From NCBI RefSeq assembly GCF_032854445.1, contig NC_088299.1, forward strand, positions 15,927,608 to 15,991,607: DNA of 64,000 nucleotides, read 5' to 3'. Position 1 is the first letter of the stretch. The number at the start of each line of letters is the position of its first letter. Source of the stretch: Liolophura sinensis. Its lineage: Eukaryota > Mollusca > Polyplacophora > Chitonida > Chitonidae. Of the stretch, positions 11,523 through 24,100 are shown in pieces. Position numbers and translations under genes: made by a program. The notes under the pieces were generated by a model, which made no database searches, had not been told where the DNA came from, and was given only the letters and a program-made list of their open reading frames with translations.

Positions 11523-11734
11523 AAAGTCTATCTTAACCCCCTGTGAGTTCAAGTCCAGCTCATGCTGGCTTCCTCTCCGGCAGTTAAGGTCTCCGTGGGA
11601 AGGTCCGTTAGGAACCTGCGGATGGCCGTGTGTTCCCCTCTGTGCGGTTTCCTCCCACCATAATGCTGGCCTCCGTCGTATAAGTGAAATATTCTTGAGT
11701 ACGACGTTAAGCATCAATCAAATAAATAAATAAA
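11523..11734 (+). mobile_element. tRNA-derived SINE, family 1, 5'-truncated
   Basis: Starts inside the head, just before the B box (gtgagttcaagtccagctc). It continues through the shared body (gcggtttcctcccaccataa) and ends in aatcaaataaataaataa. It is flanked by an inverted pair, tctgggatta (11513-11522) and taatcccaga (11735-11744), instead of a direct duplication. Confidence 0.8.
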
Positions 11735-11744
11735 TAATCCCAGA

Positions 11745-14106
11745 TAAAGCTAACCACACAGGAACACACAGGAAGGGTGTAAATCGAATGGTCCTACATA
11801 TTGCGTAGACGCATAACGCTTGTAGCATTTGTTAGATCATGTAAAAAAATGTGACGATTTCAGTCTGTCAATTTATACGCTCAACAACTAGTGTGTTAAG
11901 GATATTCCATGAAAGGCTTTCACTCCAGATTCTCAAATTAAACGAACACCTTTTCTGGTGGACATGGAGAAAACCATCATGGTCTCAGGTGATCAGTTTC
12001 ATAGTTGTTGTATTTCCGCTTTCACCCGGGCAAGGGCCTAGATGTCCTGTCTACAATATCGACTGCCTCTCAGTCATCATCGGAAACTGATGACTGCCTC
12101 CCTCTTGCGTGCATTACCAGCTTTGTATGCTGTTTGTTTCTTATGTATTCCTTTGACAACTAGCGATTTTTTTTTGGGGGGGGGGGGGGTGTCTCGCTAT
12201 TATCGCCTTAGGACGCACCCTTGCGCTCCCAAGGTCAGACTTTACCCTTCAGTTACTGATGTACTACAAGAAGCAATTAACATATATGAAGGAGACACAC
12301 ATAGCTAGGAAGTTGAACCTGGAAATACTGTTTTCCTGCAACCCTTTTGCAAAGCTGTACAAGTCTTCTAAATATTCGCACAGCTTTCATAGCTAAACCA
12401 AAATTAACCCAATTTGTAAACGTGGTATCAAAGTCGTGGGTCCTCCTTGTCAATGGTGTGAAAGGTATACAAAATCACACATTTGCTGAAACCCGTATTA
12501 AAACTTAAATCATGAAACGAACGAGCGACCGAGTGGGTGTCATTCGTATGGGGATTTTCACTGAAAGCGTTGCTCATCTGTTTTCAATTCAGCCATACAC
12601 GAGTAAAATACTCCACACGTACGTACAGCCAGTTGTTCAGCCAGTGCCCAATTTTGCACCAGGAACGTCAGGATCCAATTTCCTGATTATGGGCACGAAC
12701 CCGGGACAGAAATATTCCTGAGTTACCGCGTTGAACACCAATCAACCGAATGAATTAGTCCCAGCAAAAACATAGTGATCCAAAATACACACTGACAACT
12801 TACACGCATGTGTTACACCAAGCGGTAAGTAAGGTATTAATTATTTCACCTGTTTGTCACAATATAGTTGTCCAAAAGTGACCAATAAGTCGACTGTTTT
12901 GTGGTTTGAGATTTAGAGCATGCGGCACTCCCTTCGATTATCCTTGCCAGTGCTCCGAATTTACAGATGGCCAAGTCCCTCTCAGTCGTTTGGTTCTGTC
13001 TCATCATTGACGACTGGTGCCGTAGATGTACTTGTGAATAAACATTACTGGAATAGGCGCAGATACAGCATAACTTATGTTCCTTAGCTTAACTGATCAA
13101 TACGCTTCACTGTGGACGCCTAGGCACTCTAAACGAGAGCCGCTGACAAGCTGATATGTCGCCAGTTCTGCAGAACACCCCAGGCTGATTTGATATGCCA
13201 GCAAACATCTGAATTTTTCCACAAGCTATCTTACTGTACTGATACACGTATATACAAATTTCATTCACAAGCGTTTGAAAAAGACAATCACAAAACATTT
13301 TCTGGTAAAATGTCAAGTACTTTTGATACATTTTTTGACACTTCCATATAAAATCTAATGCTGAAGATCAATGTTTAAATCTGCTCTTTTTCTGTATGCT
13401 GTTTTCTATCTACTTGTTGAATTTTTGCAACAATCATTTCTGTTGAAAGATGAAAAATGATTATGAAACCCCACAAAATAATCAGTGATATCCATTCAGA
13501 TTACTGTTACACACATATATGTCGTATATTAAAGTGAAAAACTCTTTATTAAGGTGTCAGACATAAATGAAATAAACACCAGTGTAGGATGTTTTAACTG
13601 ACAGGAGATTAGCACCGCACTAAAATATTGCTTTACTTGCATCACGGCCATGTCACAGGTCAGGTTCACTGGTGGGAGGAAACCAAGTTGTTCTGAGGAA
13701 ATGACGGCCTCACCAGGTACCTGACAATCCTCTGCAGTGAAGGATAAACTCATGGCATGCATTAGAAAACACTTTTTTTAAATTGGCAACTTCAAGGCTT
13801 GAATCCACAGCAGAGTAGTATCAATGATAACATTGAGTTTTATTGACTAAACGCCATACTTACTACTCATCAATAGCGAGGTTTCCGTATGCACACACAC
13901 AACACTTCAGACAAAACAAGCACCTCTTGTATCACCCTGTCCTTGTCTCTTAGGACATTCATCTCATCACCATTGTAAACAAAATCAGATTTACTGCTGA
14001 CATTTACACATATAAAAGAGGTAAATAGCAAATCTATCTTTCCACTATTACCAGTTTTAAAGACTTGGTGATTCACTAAACACATACCCCACAGAATCAA
14101 TTTGAT
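11745..14106. other. Gene-poor stretch downstream of CENP-M
   Basis: No convincing CDS. A T-run/G-run lies at about 12168-12190. The right-hand part (about 13830-14106) is probably CENP-M 3'UTR: a minus-strand AATAAA lies at 13838-13843, 264 nt past the stop codon. Confidence 0.4.
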
Positions 14107-14655
14107 TTACAAGAGGTTAGGCAAGCCATACTCTTTAGTTGTGTCAATCACAGATGGAGTGATGTACTTCTTGAACCCTGTGGCATTCAGCACCATCTGG
14201 ATTATACGCTTGCCAAGGGCAGACAACTGCGCCTCATCCTGAGACTGGGCACAGAGAGTGTGCATGTTGTACTTGTCAGCCAAGTCTATGACTTGTTCAA
14301 GGTCCACTATGTTCTTGACAGTGTCCTGTACCTTACTGACCACCAGACAGGATCTGCCCAGGAAGTATTCCACGTCAACCTTGCTTAGGCAACTCTCCAC
14401 CACTTTGACGCTCTCCTTGTTAGTCAGGTCAATCATGAAGCAGATGAAGTCTATCCTGGGACGCTCTGCCTCCTTCTCCCTGGGCAAGGGCAATGATGTG
14501 GCTGTCCTGATAGCCACAGAGAAATGTGTGTCAATGTCTATTATAGCACGAGCCAGTCTCTGTTTACCTACACCTTGGCACCCCAACAATAGAACTGTCA
14601 AAGCATTATGACTCGGAGCTTTGTCAAATGCATTGAGAACATCCAAACTGGCCAT
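14107..14655 (-). CDS. CENPM: Centromere protein M (CENP-M), intronless coding region
   Basis: Subunit of the constitutive centromere-associated network (CENP-H/I/K/M subcomplex). In vertebrates it is a small-GTPase-like fold that no longer binds nucleotide and helps stabilise CENP-I at the kinetochore. The 182 residues match the family length (about 180). The most diagnostic part is SLPLP, then RPRID, then YFLG (residues 54-100), in the same order and spacing as I recall for vertebrate CENP-M. The start at 14655 aligns with the vertebrate start; the frame extends 18 codons further, but those residues look non-homologous and contain acceptor-like CAG sites. Odd: residues 25-32 read GCQGVGKQ, nearly a Walker A motif, and 107-111 read SKVQD, like a GTPase G4 motif. 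The whole CDS is one exon, while I recall the human gene being multi-exon. The LYRM7 stop lies only 246 bp upstream on the same strand. Confidence 0.9.
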   Translation of the reverse strand: MASLDVLNAFDKAPSHNALTVLLLGCQGVGKQRLARAIIDIDTHFSVAIRTATSLPLPREKEAERPRIDFICFMIDLTNKESVKVVESCLSKVDVEYFLGRSCLVVSKVQDTVKNIVDLEQVIDLADKYNMHTLCAQSQDEAQLSALGKRIIQMVLNATGFKKYITPSVIDTTKEYGLPNLL

Positions 14656-14901
14656 ACTGCCTACCTGTGTATTACTGTATGGATAAGTAGACACGGGATG
14701 CTGTGGCAAAACTAAAAAGTCAGAGCATATGACAGGGGAACATTTAAAATTCTAATCACTACAGATACCTGTAACTGTACATCTACAGGTCAAGTCACAC
14801 TGGTGTACTATCAGGCTAATTGACAATGAACAAATACAAATGTGTGACATTTAGAGCTATTCCTGAGGCAGATTCCAGTCACTCAGGCCAGTCTCTGTGG
14901 A

Positions 14902-15079
14902 CTAGGGTGTAATGTCTTGCTTGTCACTACATTTCCTTTGCCTTCCTCGAGCAGGTAAAACAGCATCGTCTTTAAATATTGTGTTTTCCCCCAGCAGTGT
15001 ATCCTTTGTTATAACAACCTCTGAAAATACAAGGTCAGCAAAATCACCGACTTTAGTATTATACAAGACAAATGACACA

Positions 15080-15134
<55 letters not shown>

Positions 15135-18100
15135 TAAAAGGACAATTTACATCTTCTAATAAACTTTTCCATAAAAATGCAAACATCTAGTGTCGATGGT
15201 GTCAGTTTTAACCTGTGGAAGATTAGGACTTTGGAAGGAACATGGTCAAATTCTTATCTTCCACCATTTCATCTATCGCTGGTATTAAGAGTTGGCCAAG
15301 ATCCAGTAAGAACAATATCATGTTCCTCTATGTAACTGGCCCTATTCAGCAGCTCAGACACCATGTACTCTGCCCTATTCAGCCAGTCAGACACCATGTA
15401 CTCTGCCCTATTCAGCCAGTCAGACACCATGTACTCTGCCCTATTCAGTAGCTCAGACACCATGCACTCTGCCCTATTCAGCCAGTCAGACACCACATAC
15501 TCTACCCTATTCAGCAGCTCAGACACCATGTACTCTGCCCTATTCAGCAGCTCAGACACCACATACTCTACCCTATTCAGCAGCTCAGACACCATGTACT
15601 CTGCCCTATTCAGCAGCTCAGACACCACATACTCTACCCTATTCAGCAGCTCAGACACCATGTACTCTGCCCTATTCAGCAGCTCAGACACCACATACTC
15701 TACCCTATTCAGCAGCTCAGACACCATGTACTCTGCCCTATTCAGCCAGTCAGACACCACGTACTCTGCCCTACTCAGCAGCTCAGACACCATGTACTCT
15801 GCCCTATTCAGCAGCTCAGACACCACATACTCTACCCTATTCAGCAGCTCAGACACCATGTACTCTGCCCTATTCAGCCAGTCAGACACCATGTACTCTA
15901 CCCTATTCAGCAGCTCAGACACCATGTACTCTGCCCTATTCAGCCAGTCAGACACCATGTACTCTGCCCTATTCAGCAGCTCAGACACCATGTACTCTGC
16001 CCTATTCAGCAGCTCAGACACCATGTACTCTGCCCTATTCAGTAGCTCAGACACCATGTACTCTGCCCTACTCAGCAGCTCAGACACCATGTACTCTACC
16101 CTATTCAGCAGCTCAGACACCATGTACTCTGCCCTATTCAGCCAGTTAGACACCATGTACTCTGCCCTATTCAGCAGCTCAGACACCATGTACTCTGCCC
16201 TATTCAGCAGCTCAGACACCATGTACTCTACCCTATTCAGCAGCTCAGACACCATGCACTCTGCCCTACTCAGCAGCTCAGACAACATGTACTCTGCCCT
16301 ATTCAGCAGCTCAGACACCATGTACTCTGCTCTATTCAGCAGCTCAGACACCATGTACTCTACCCTATTCAGCAGCTCAGACACCATGTACTCTGCCCTA
16401 TTCAGCAGCTCAGACACCATGTACTCTGCCCTATTCAGCAGCTCAGACACCACATACTCTACCCTATTCAGCAGCTCAGACACCATGTACTCTGCCCTAT
16501 TCAGCAGCTCAGACACCATGTACTCTGCTCTATTCAGCAGCTCAGACACCACATACTCTACCCTATTCAGCAGCTCAGACACCATGCACTCTGCCCTACT
16601 CAGCAGCTCAGACAACATGTACTCTGCCCTATTCAGCAGCTCAGACACCATGTACTCTGCTCTATTCAGCAGCTCAGACACCACATACTCTACCCTATTC
16701 AGCAGCTCAGACACCATGCACTCTGCCCTACTCAGCAGCTCAGACAACATGTACTCTACCCTATTCAGCAGATCAGACACCATGTACTCTGCCCTATTCA
16801 GCAGCTCAGACACCACATACTCTACCCTATTCATCAGCTCAGACACCATGTACTCTGCCCTACTCAGCAGCTCAGACACCATGTACTCTGCCCTATTCAG
16901 CCAGTCAGACACCATGTACTCTGCCCTATTCAGCAGCTCAGACACCATGTACTCTGCCCTATTCAGCAGCTCAGACACCATGTACTCTGCCCTATTCACT
17001 CAATCACTGTGTACTCCGCCCAATTCACTCAGGCACTAAGGGCTCTATCTTATTCACTCAGGCACTATCCATTCCATCCTATTCGCTGAGGCATTATTCA
17101 CTGGGGCACTGTGTACACTACTCTTCTCACTCAGACACTATGCACTCTTCTCTATTCACAAAGGCACTATGCACTCTACACTTTTCACTATGTACTGTTG
17201 AGTTAATGTTGTTTATTTTTCGCACAATATGAGCTGGTGGCAAGGTGACACCTTGCCCGTTTCAATACCCTGCACGGCAGCTCCGGGTGAGTGAGTGCTT
17301 GGGGTTTAACGTCGTACTCAACAATTTTTCAGCAGCTCTGGGTGCTAATTCTCGCCACATGGAGTCAAGTCAGTGACAGTGATGTGTGCAGGTCTCCTGA
17401 CTAGTGGGCCTTTTTGTACCTCTCTAAATACCATGCCAAACAAGGAATGTACATACACAATGTACACTGCAGACGAACTGATTATTCGGGTTATTATACG
17501 TGAAAGTCACCTCACACTTGGTGAACGGTTGTCTGCTGAGAGCCCTCATTATGCAATACATGTATGTGTACAAATGTATTTTAGCTAAAAACTAATTTCA
17601 CAGAGAAATATCTGTCATCAGCTTCCCGTGTATCAGTCTACACTCACATTTTGTTTCTTTATAGTCAGAACTGTCCTCCTATTGCAGAATAGTGCCTTTT
17701 CACTTGTTTTCATATCGGGAACCTCCATTAAACAGAGAAAAGATATTCCACGTGAGGTTTCCGAAAACTACTATGATTTAATTTTACCCCTTTTCAGTAG
17801 CACTGTGTGCAAATATTGGAAGACAGTATTTGTTATCACATCTGGAGTTTGCACAACACCGTCACTGGTTTTATGAACAAAATGTTTTAGGATTTCCTGT
17901 AGACAGTTTTACCAAGACGTGATTTACATTTCCCCAGCGAAGGATATGATTATTGTTTTGACTTTTACCAGCAAAAATCACATACAGTGTTCATACAGGT
18001 ATATGAAAACGAAATTCAAGGAGCTTTTTTTTTCATTTTCAAGGTTAGTTTAAACATACCATGGTGCAAATTATAGACTATAGTGTAAGTCTGAATTATA

Positions 18101-21100
18101 GATGCTTTAATTTACATGCATGTATATTAAATAGTATGCTTGCTTTTGCAAGAAATATCTGCCCTTCACCTCTGTAACGCGACACATTCTTTGACCCAAC
18201 TTTGGCTCAGTCAAAAAAAGGATTATGAAGGGCTTCCTCTGGGTCAGTATTTTTTTTTAGCCAGTCACTTTAGCCACTCATCAGATTTTGTAGTAAATAC
18301 TATTTTTCTGTTGCCATACTTCCTAAGCGGCCATGACTCTTCTAGGTCTCCTTCTGTAATTCGTTTTTATCTGCCTTGGTGTAGCTGCTAGAATCAGTTT
18401 GGTCTCTACTAGCTATATCTGGAGTTTATCAAATGTTACATTTAGAACAATTGTCCTCAAAATAATGGACCAATGCTTGGCAGTATGTTTTTGTTTTTTG
18501 AAAAAAAAAATCAATCCTTTTTTCAACCTATCTGCAAAGATCCTAGTAAAATGTAATTTCCTCTATGAAAAAAAATTTGTTACGAAATTAATTTGTACAT
18601 TCAGTTTATTTAAATGCAACATTATGATCAGTACATTGGAGTAACATAGTTTGACAGGAGAAAACCAGATGGCGTACACATTTATGTAACGGCACTTATT
18701 CTGAAACATTTAATTTACTTTGGATAAAAAAAAAAAAATAGTTTATTAAGTGGAAAAGTTAAAATTTTTCATGGAAGGTAACTTCATTTACAGGTGTAAC
18801 TCTACCTTAATTTATTTCCCTTGATGATTTTTTTTTCTACCACTGGCGATGAAAGGCATTCCCCAAAATGCCATGATTCTCATTCATTATTTAACAAGAA
18901 TGATTTCAAGTGTTATTTAATGTCAGTCAACTTGCAACAATGCTGAACTCCATTTGTAGATTTCTGTAAAGTAATTGCCATACAACTGTGATGCTGTTGT
19001 TTCGCCGAGATGAGGCCGTTTGAAATGAAAGTAAGTGAATTATTTTGATAGGAAAAATTGTGAAAATCTGCTAAAAACCCCAGAAAACTCTAATGGTGGA
19101 TTTTGTATAACGTTTGTATTTTTTTCTTAAGTAAATAAATTTGTCACCAAAAACATTCCCATTTTTCCAAATTTTATCGCCATTTCAAAAAATTGTACTA
19201 AATTTGTGACAATGGCGAGAGCCAGCGGAAGCCCTGATTATGGGAGAATTATCTGCGAGCTTCCAATATACAGACTCGGCGGTCAGCAGACAATATTTAA
19301 GTTCTGGACAAACTAAGATTTTCAAGAATTTTCCAGGAGTATTTGTCTTTATTAAGGACTTTCAAGTACTTGAAAATAAAATTGTATTTTTGACGGAGTT
19401 TCAAGGACTGTGTGCACTCTGGTACCCTCCATTTCCTTAGGTATCATTCTCCGGCACAATGTACTGTCTATTGACAGAGTAATTATATACATGCACCTAT
19501 CCCTTGTCATTCTCCCAGTATATAGCTATCCCTATTCGCTCTGCCAGTGTATAGCTAACTCTATTCACTGTGTCAGTATACAGCTATCCCTATTCACTTT
19601 GCCAGTATATAGCTATCCCTATTCACTTTGCCAGTATATAGCTATCCCCATTCACTCTGCCAGTATATAGCTATCCCTATTCACTATTACTAATGTGGAT
19701 CTGCTTGCCATGGTAAATCACTTCACACAGGATAATTATGTCAAGACTTTATTGCGATTCATGTTTTTTATTTTCTTTTTAACCTAGCTATCACAAGTTA
19801 TTTCCCTTGGCTGGATTTGATTTTAACACAGTATGTTCCCTCTTTATGTTGAGGGAGCAGTGTATTTACATATCCTGTACATAATTAGTGTAACACTTAC
19901 GGTAAGTGTTTTCCCCAACCCGTCTCCCCTGCACCACCTCAGTCCGTAATAACTTCTCACTTTCTTCAGCTATTTGAATCAGCTGTGAACAGAAAGGTAG
20001 ATTTAGCCACTATCATGACTACTACAAGAAATAGCAGTGTCCTGTCTGTAACATGCAGAAAAAAGTGAATGGGTGATTTATGGGTTATTTTATGTCTTTT
20101 TTTGTCATGTGATTATACAATCTGAAAATAATGAACAAAGCATTTTCTTCAAGCAGGGTTCTCATATGTGATAAGAAGATAAATTCCAGGACTTTTCAGG
20201 ACTCAAAAAGACAAAATTCAAGCACTGTTCAGAATTCAAAATTGAAACAACAGATGCTGCCTGTCACACTCACACACACGCCCTCAGTCCCGCTTGGATA
20301 TGGCATGATCCCCATCCTGTAACGATGTGTGTGAATGACACTGTCATCCTTTCTGAGAGATAAACTACCATGCTCCAAACTCAGTTTGTGTACAATAGCT
20401 AGCAGCAGGGCTGATGTTCACTTTCATTCCCTAACTTCTCCACATAAAAATTACACACACTCCTGCTGTTCTGGTGAGTTAGGCTGTTTGTCAAGAGTTA
20501 CCTCCCCTATCACATATATTATGTACAGGTAACCTCTTGTTTGTAAGGATCGCCGTGTGTTTATCTGTGCACCTTTTCAACCAATCTTTACATTCTTGCA
20601 ATAATGGCCACTCGACATAAAACTTACATTTCCCTGGCATTTTTCCATGCCCAGGCTGTACTAACAATGGTCAAAATAATACTGTATCAAACAAAATCCC
20701 TGAATACTAACACCAAGGTGCTACAAGATACCAGTCAACCAAGTTGCGGTCCCCAGCGAACACTGAAGACGAGTTGGAAAATAAACAAGGCAGAAATAGG
20801 ATAAAACGTGGAAGGTTTCATACTGTTTTGCTCTTTCACATATGTGACATTAACCTCACTGATCCTCCTGAAATTCAAGCACTTTCAAGGACTTTTATTA
20901 ATAAAACAGTCAATTTCAAGCACTTTCAAGGCCTGGAATTTCAACACAAAAAAAATTCAAGTGCTTTCTAGGTTTTCAAGGACATGTGTGAACCCTGTTC
21001 AAGGCCTACTTTGGAAATAAGTTTCAATAACAAATAAAAGAATGAAACACATCATTAAACAATGTACATCACTATCGGCTCACCTTTTGAATTTCTGATG

Positions 21101-24100
21101 CATCTGTTACATGTTTATTTTTCTTGAACTCGCTGTTTATTTGTACTCTTGCTGCTAAAAAGCAAAGAGACAAAAAAAAAGATAAAGAGATTAGATCAGC
21201 CATAATAAATCAACGGTGAAAGGTGTTATATGGAGATAATGTACTCTACTGGCAGAACACTTTCTAAACCTTCACTTCATCAAGCCAGTAATGTCCAACA
21301 AAACCAACCTTCAGATACTGAACCATGTTAACTCTCCAAACCCTGTGTTGTGGTGAACTTGCCAACACAAATATGGAGGATTCACTGTCCAGTCAGGTTC
21401 CTCTTGGAATCCAATGCCAGTGCCTGTCAAACCAGTGGGCTTCTGAACACTTTCATATGTGCAGTCAAGCAAAGAGAGATTATGAAATTTATAACCGAGA
21501 ATCAACCTTCGTCCTTGCTGACAGTAAGATAATTTATCCAATCAAGTCCTGCTCAGGCTGGCTTCCTCATCCCCATCCCTTGGGAAGGTTTGACACCAAC
21601 ATGCTGCTGGTTGTGGGATTTTCATCCCTAGTTTCTCTGATCATAATGCTGAATGGTGTTGTATATATGAAATATTCTAAAGTACGAAGTAAAATTCCAG
21701 TGAAATAAATAAATAAATACCCCTGCTATCCATGTTACTTTCAGAGGTAATTTATCAATTTTAGTCACCTTTCAGAGCCTCTTCATCTCCATGGAATACT
21801 GTTTCTCTTGTTCTGTGTAGTTGACGAAATACTGACAAAACCTGAAACATTGAAAAGAAAAACCAAAAAATTAGTAATAACATTGTTGGTATTTTTTTTA
21901 TTGATAAGTTTTGCTCACTTTACATGTCGTCCTTAAGAACATAAAGATCTCAAGGACACCTGTCTCATAAAACATGTTTAATTGTTCTTTTTTTTTTCTT
22001 TTTCGGATTAAAATTACACATTTCAGGTTATTTTCCTTCTATAATAATATGACTATTGCCTATTGTGCTTGGTGATTAACCAATTGCTGCTTGATGCCCA
22101 TAATGGGGGTAATCTTTAGGGGTAAGGATACCCGAGTGCCAACAGTAAACCAACGACCTTTGGCAAGTTACTGAAAATGTAATATACAAACTGCTAAAAC
22201 GGCCATCATCAACCACTTTCAGTCAGCTGTGGGGGGAAATATTCAGGTGACCAAATGCCACCTGGAAGACATCAACCTGACCAATTGCCAACTGAAAGAC
22301 ATCTTGCTGACCAAATGACCAAATCAGTGAACAGAAAGCAGAAATGCTGTACCATGTATAAGATATTCCACACACATACAGCACAACTTTCTATTTATTT
22401 ATTTGATTGGTGTTTTACGCCGTACTCAAGAATTTTTCACTTATGCGACGACGACCAGCATTATGGTGGGTGGAAACCGGGCAGAGCCCAGGGGAAACGC
22501 ACGACCATCCGCAGGTTGCTGTCAGACCTTCCCATGTACGGCCGGAGAGGAAGCCAGCATGAGCTGGTCTTGAACTCACAGCCACCGCATTGGTGAGAGG
22601 CTTTTGGGTCATTACGCTGCGCTAGCGCGTTAACCGACTGAGCCACGAAGGCCCAGCATATCTTTCTGACTTTCATATCACCTTACATGTAGATGCAACA
22701 TAAATTAGATTCTTGCAAGTGCATCTCATTCCATGTTGGTGAGCTGACAGGCAGTGGGTTATTCTGATTAGGAATACATGTATATGTCTTGTAGATTGAT
22801 TCAAACATTACACGTGTCATTTATTTGTTTGTTGGATTGCCATACTGGAGACAGAATTAATGGTGGGAGTAAACCCACACTAGTACATGTATGAACATGT
22901 ATTGCTGATATGTGTTACAGTGTATGTGTATTTGATATCTTGGGTGTAACCAGATATACCACAGTGGTTTGCAGCCTTCAAATGTTAGGGAAAAAGTGTT
23001 ATCAAAGTGTCACCTCCCCCACATTGAGAACTACATGATAATGTACTACTGGAGACTGCATATACGTACAAGAATTCCTCATCACTCAGCTAAAGCCAAT
23101 CATTCGGAATGATCAGACTACAAGTACCTTATCAGCCCAACCTTTATACTTATTGTCCTACATAGCAATTATCATGTATCACAACATGTCTGGAGAAGTT
23201 TTCCGTATAAAAACTCATTTGTACGATTTGATCTTAAGCATCACTAAGATTGACACAGTGTGTTGTTTAATAATTCTCACACCGCATGTTGTTGATGTTT
23301 TATATGCTGTTCATTTTTAATATGTTTCTACACCTAGACTGTTTACTGGAAGTCAGATAATGACAGATAGAATTTCTTGAGGCCGTCATAATCTCACTAA
23401 GCATGTTTCGAAATCTCTGAGCAGTTCCTCAGTTCAAAAGTATGTGTTCAAAAACATGGACATCCGGGCATGTGGAATTTTACTTGCATCCAATGGCATG
23501 TACACATGCTACTCACGCAGCCAGAGGTGAAAATACTGTGTAAACAACATGTAAGCTAATACAAAACTTTCACCACAATGCAAGTCCAAAGTTAGGCTTT
23601 CCTGACATTCACAATTTACATATCCTCAGCAGATTGTTCGGTTGTCTCACATACTATAATTTTGGGTTCTCAAGATTTCATCTACTGTTGCCACGATGTT
23701 GTCATCATCACAATTAACAAATTGCCAAATTCATGTGTTAGTAGGAATACTTTAACGTGAACTTAAGCTTTTTGACTCGGGTCCATTGTAGTGAGATAAA
23801 AGGAAGTGGAACTTAATGAAGAAGCAGAGAGCCTTTTAATGTGAGTGTCACCTGGGGTCTGTTCGATTCTCTCCCCCTTGTCCACCGGAGGAGACCAGTG
23901 GCGTCACTGCCGCCACGGAGTCTGACTTCGGTGGGGATGGTGACGTATTGTAACGTCGTAACTTACGCAACTTGACGCGACTTCTGGAACATTGGGAGGT
24001 CACACTCTGTCCTTCGGTGGCCACTGAATCTTCCACCAGTGGCGGTCAGATCGACGAATGGAACACACCCCAGATCTTCTGTGGAACATTTCACACAGAA

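Noticed and set aside
15269-17039. Two overlapping 558-576-codon frames as real genes
   Set aside because: Both come from a 33-bp array (a multiple of three) in a LYRM7 intron; neither has homology or a plausible gene structure.
22393-22652. tRNA gene on the minus strand
   Set aside because: A- and B-box-like motifs belong to a SINE head with body and tail; no clover-leaf sequence.
23848-24036. ORF with basic SRVKLRKLRRY stretch as a LYRM7 exon
   Set aside because: Lies in LYRM7 intron 1; exon 1 joins exon 2 directly with homology on both sides. An alternative exon is possible but unsupported.
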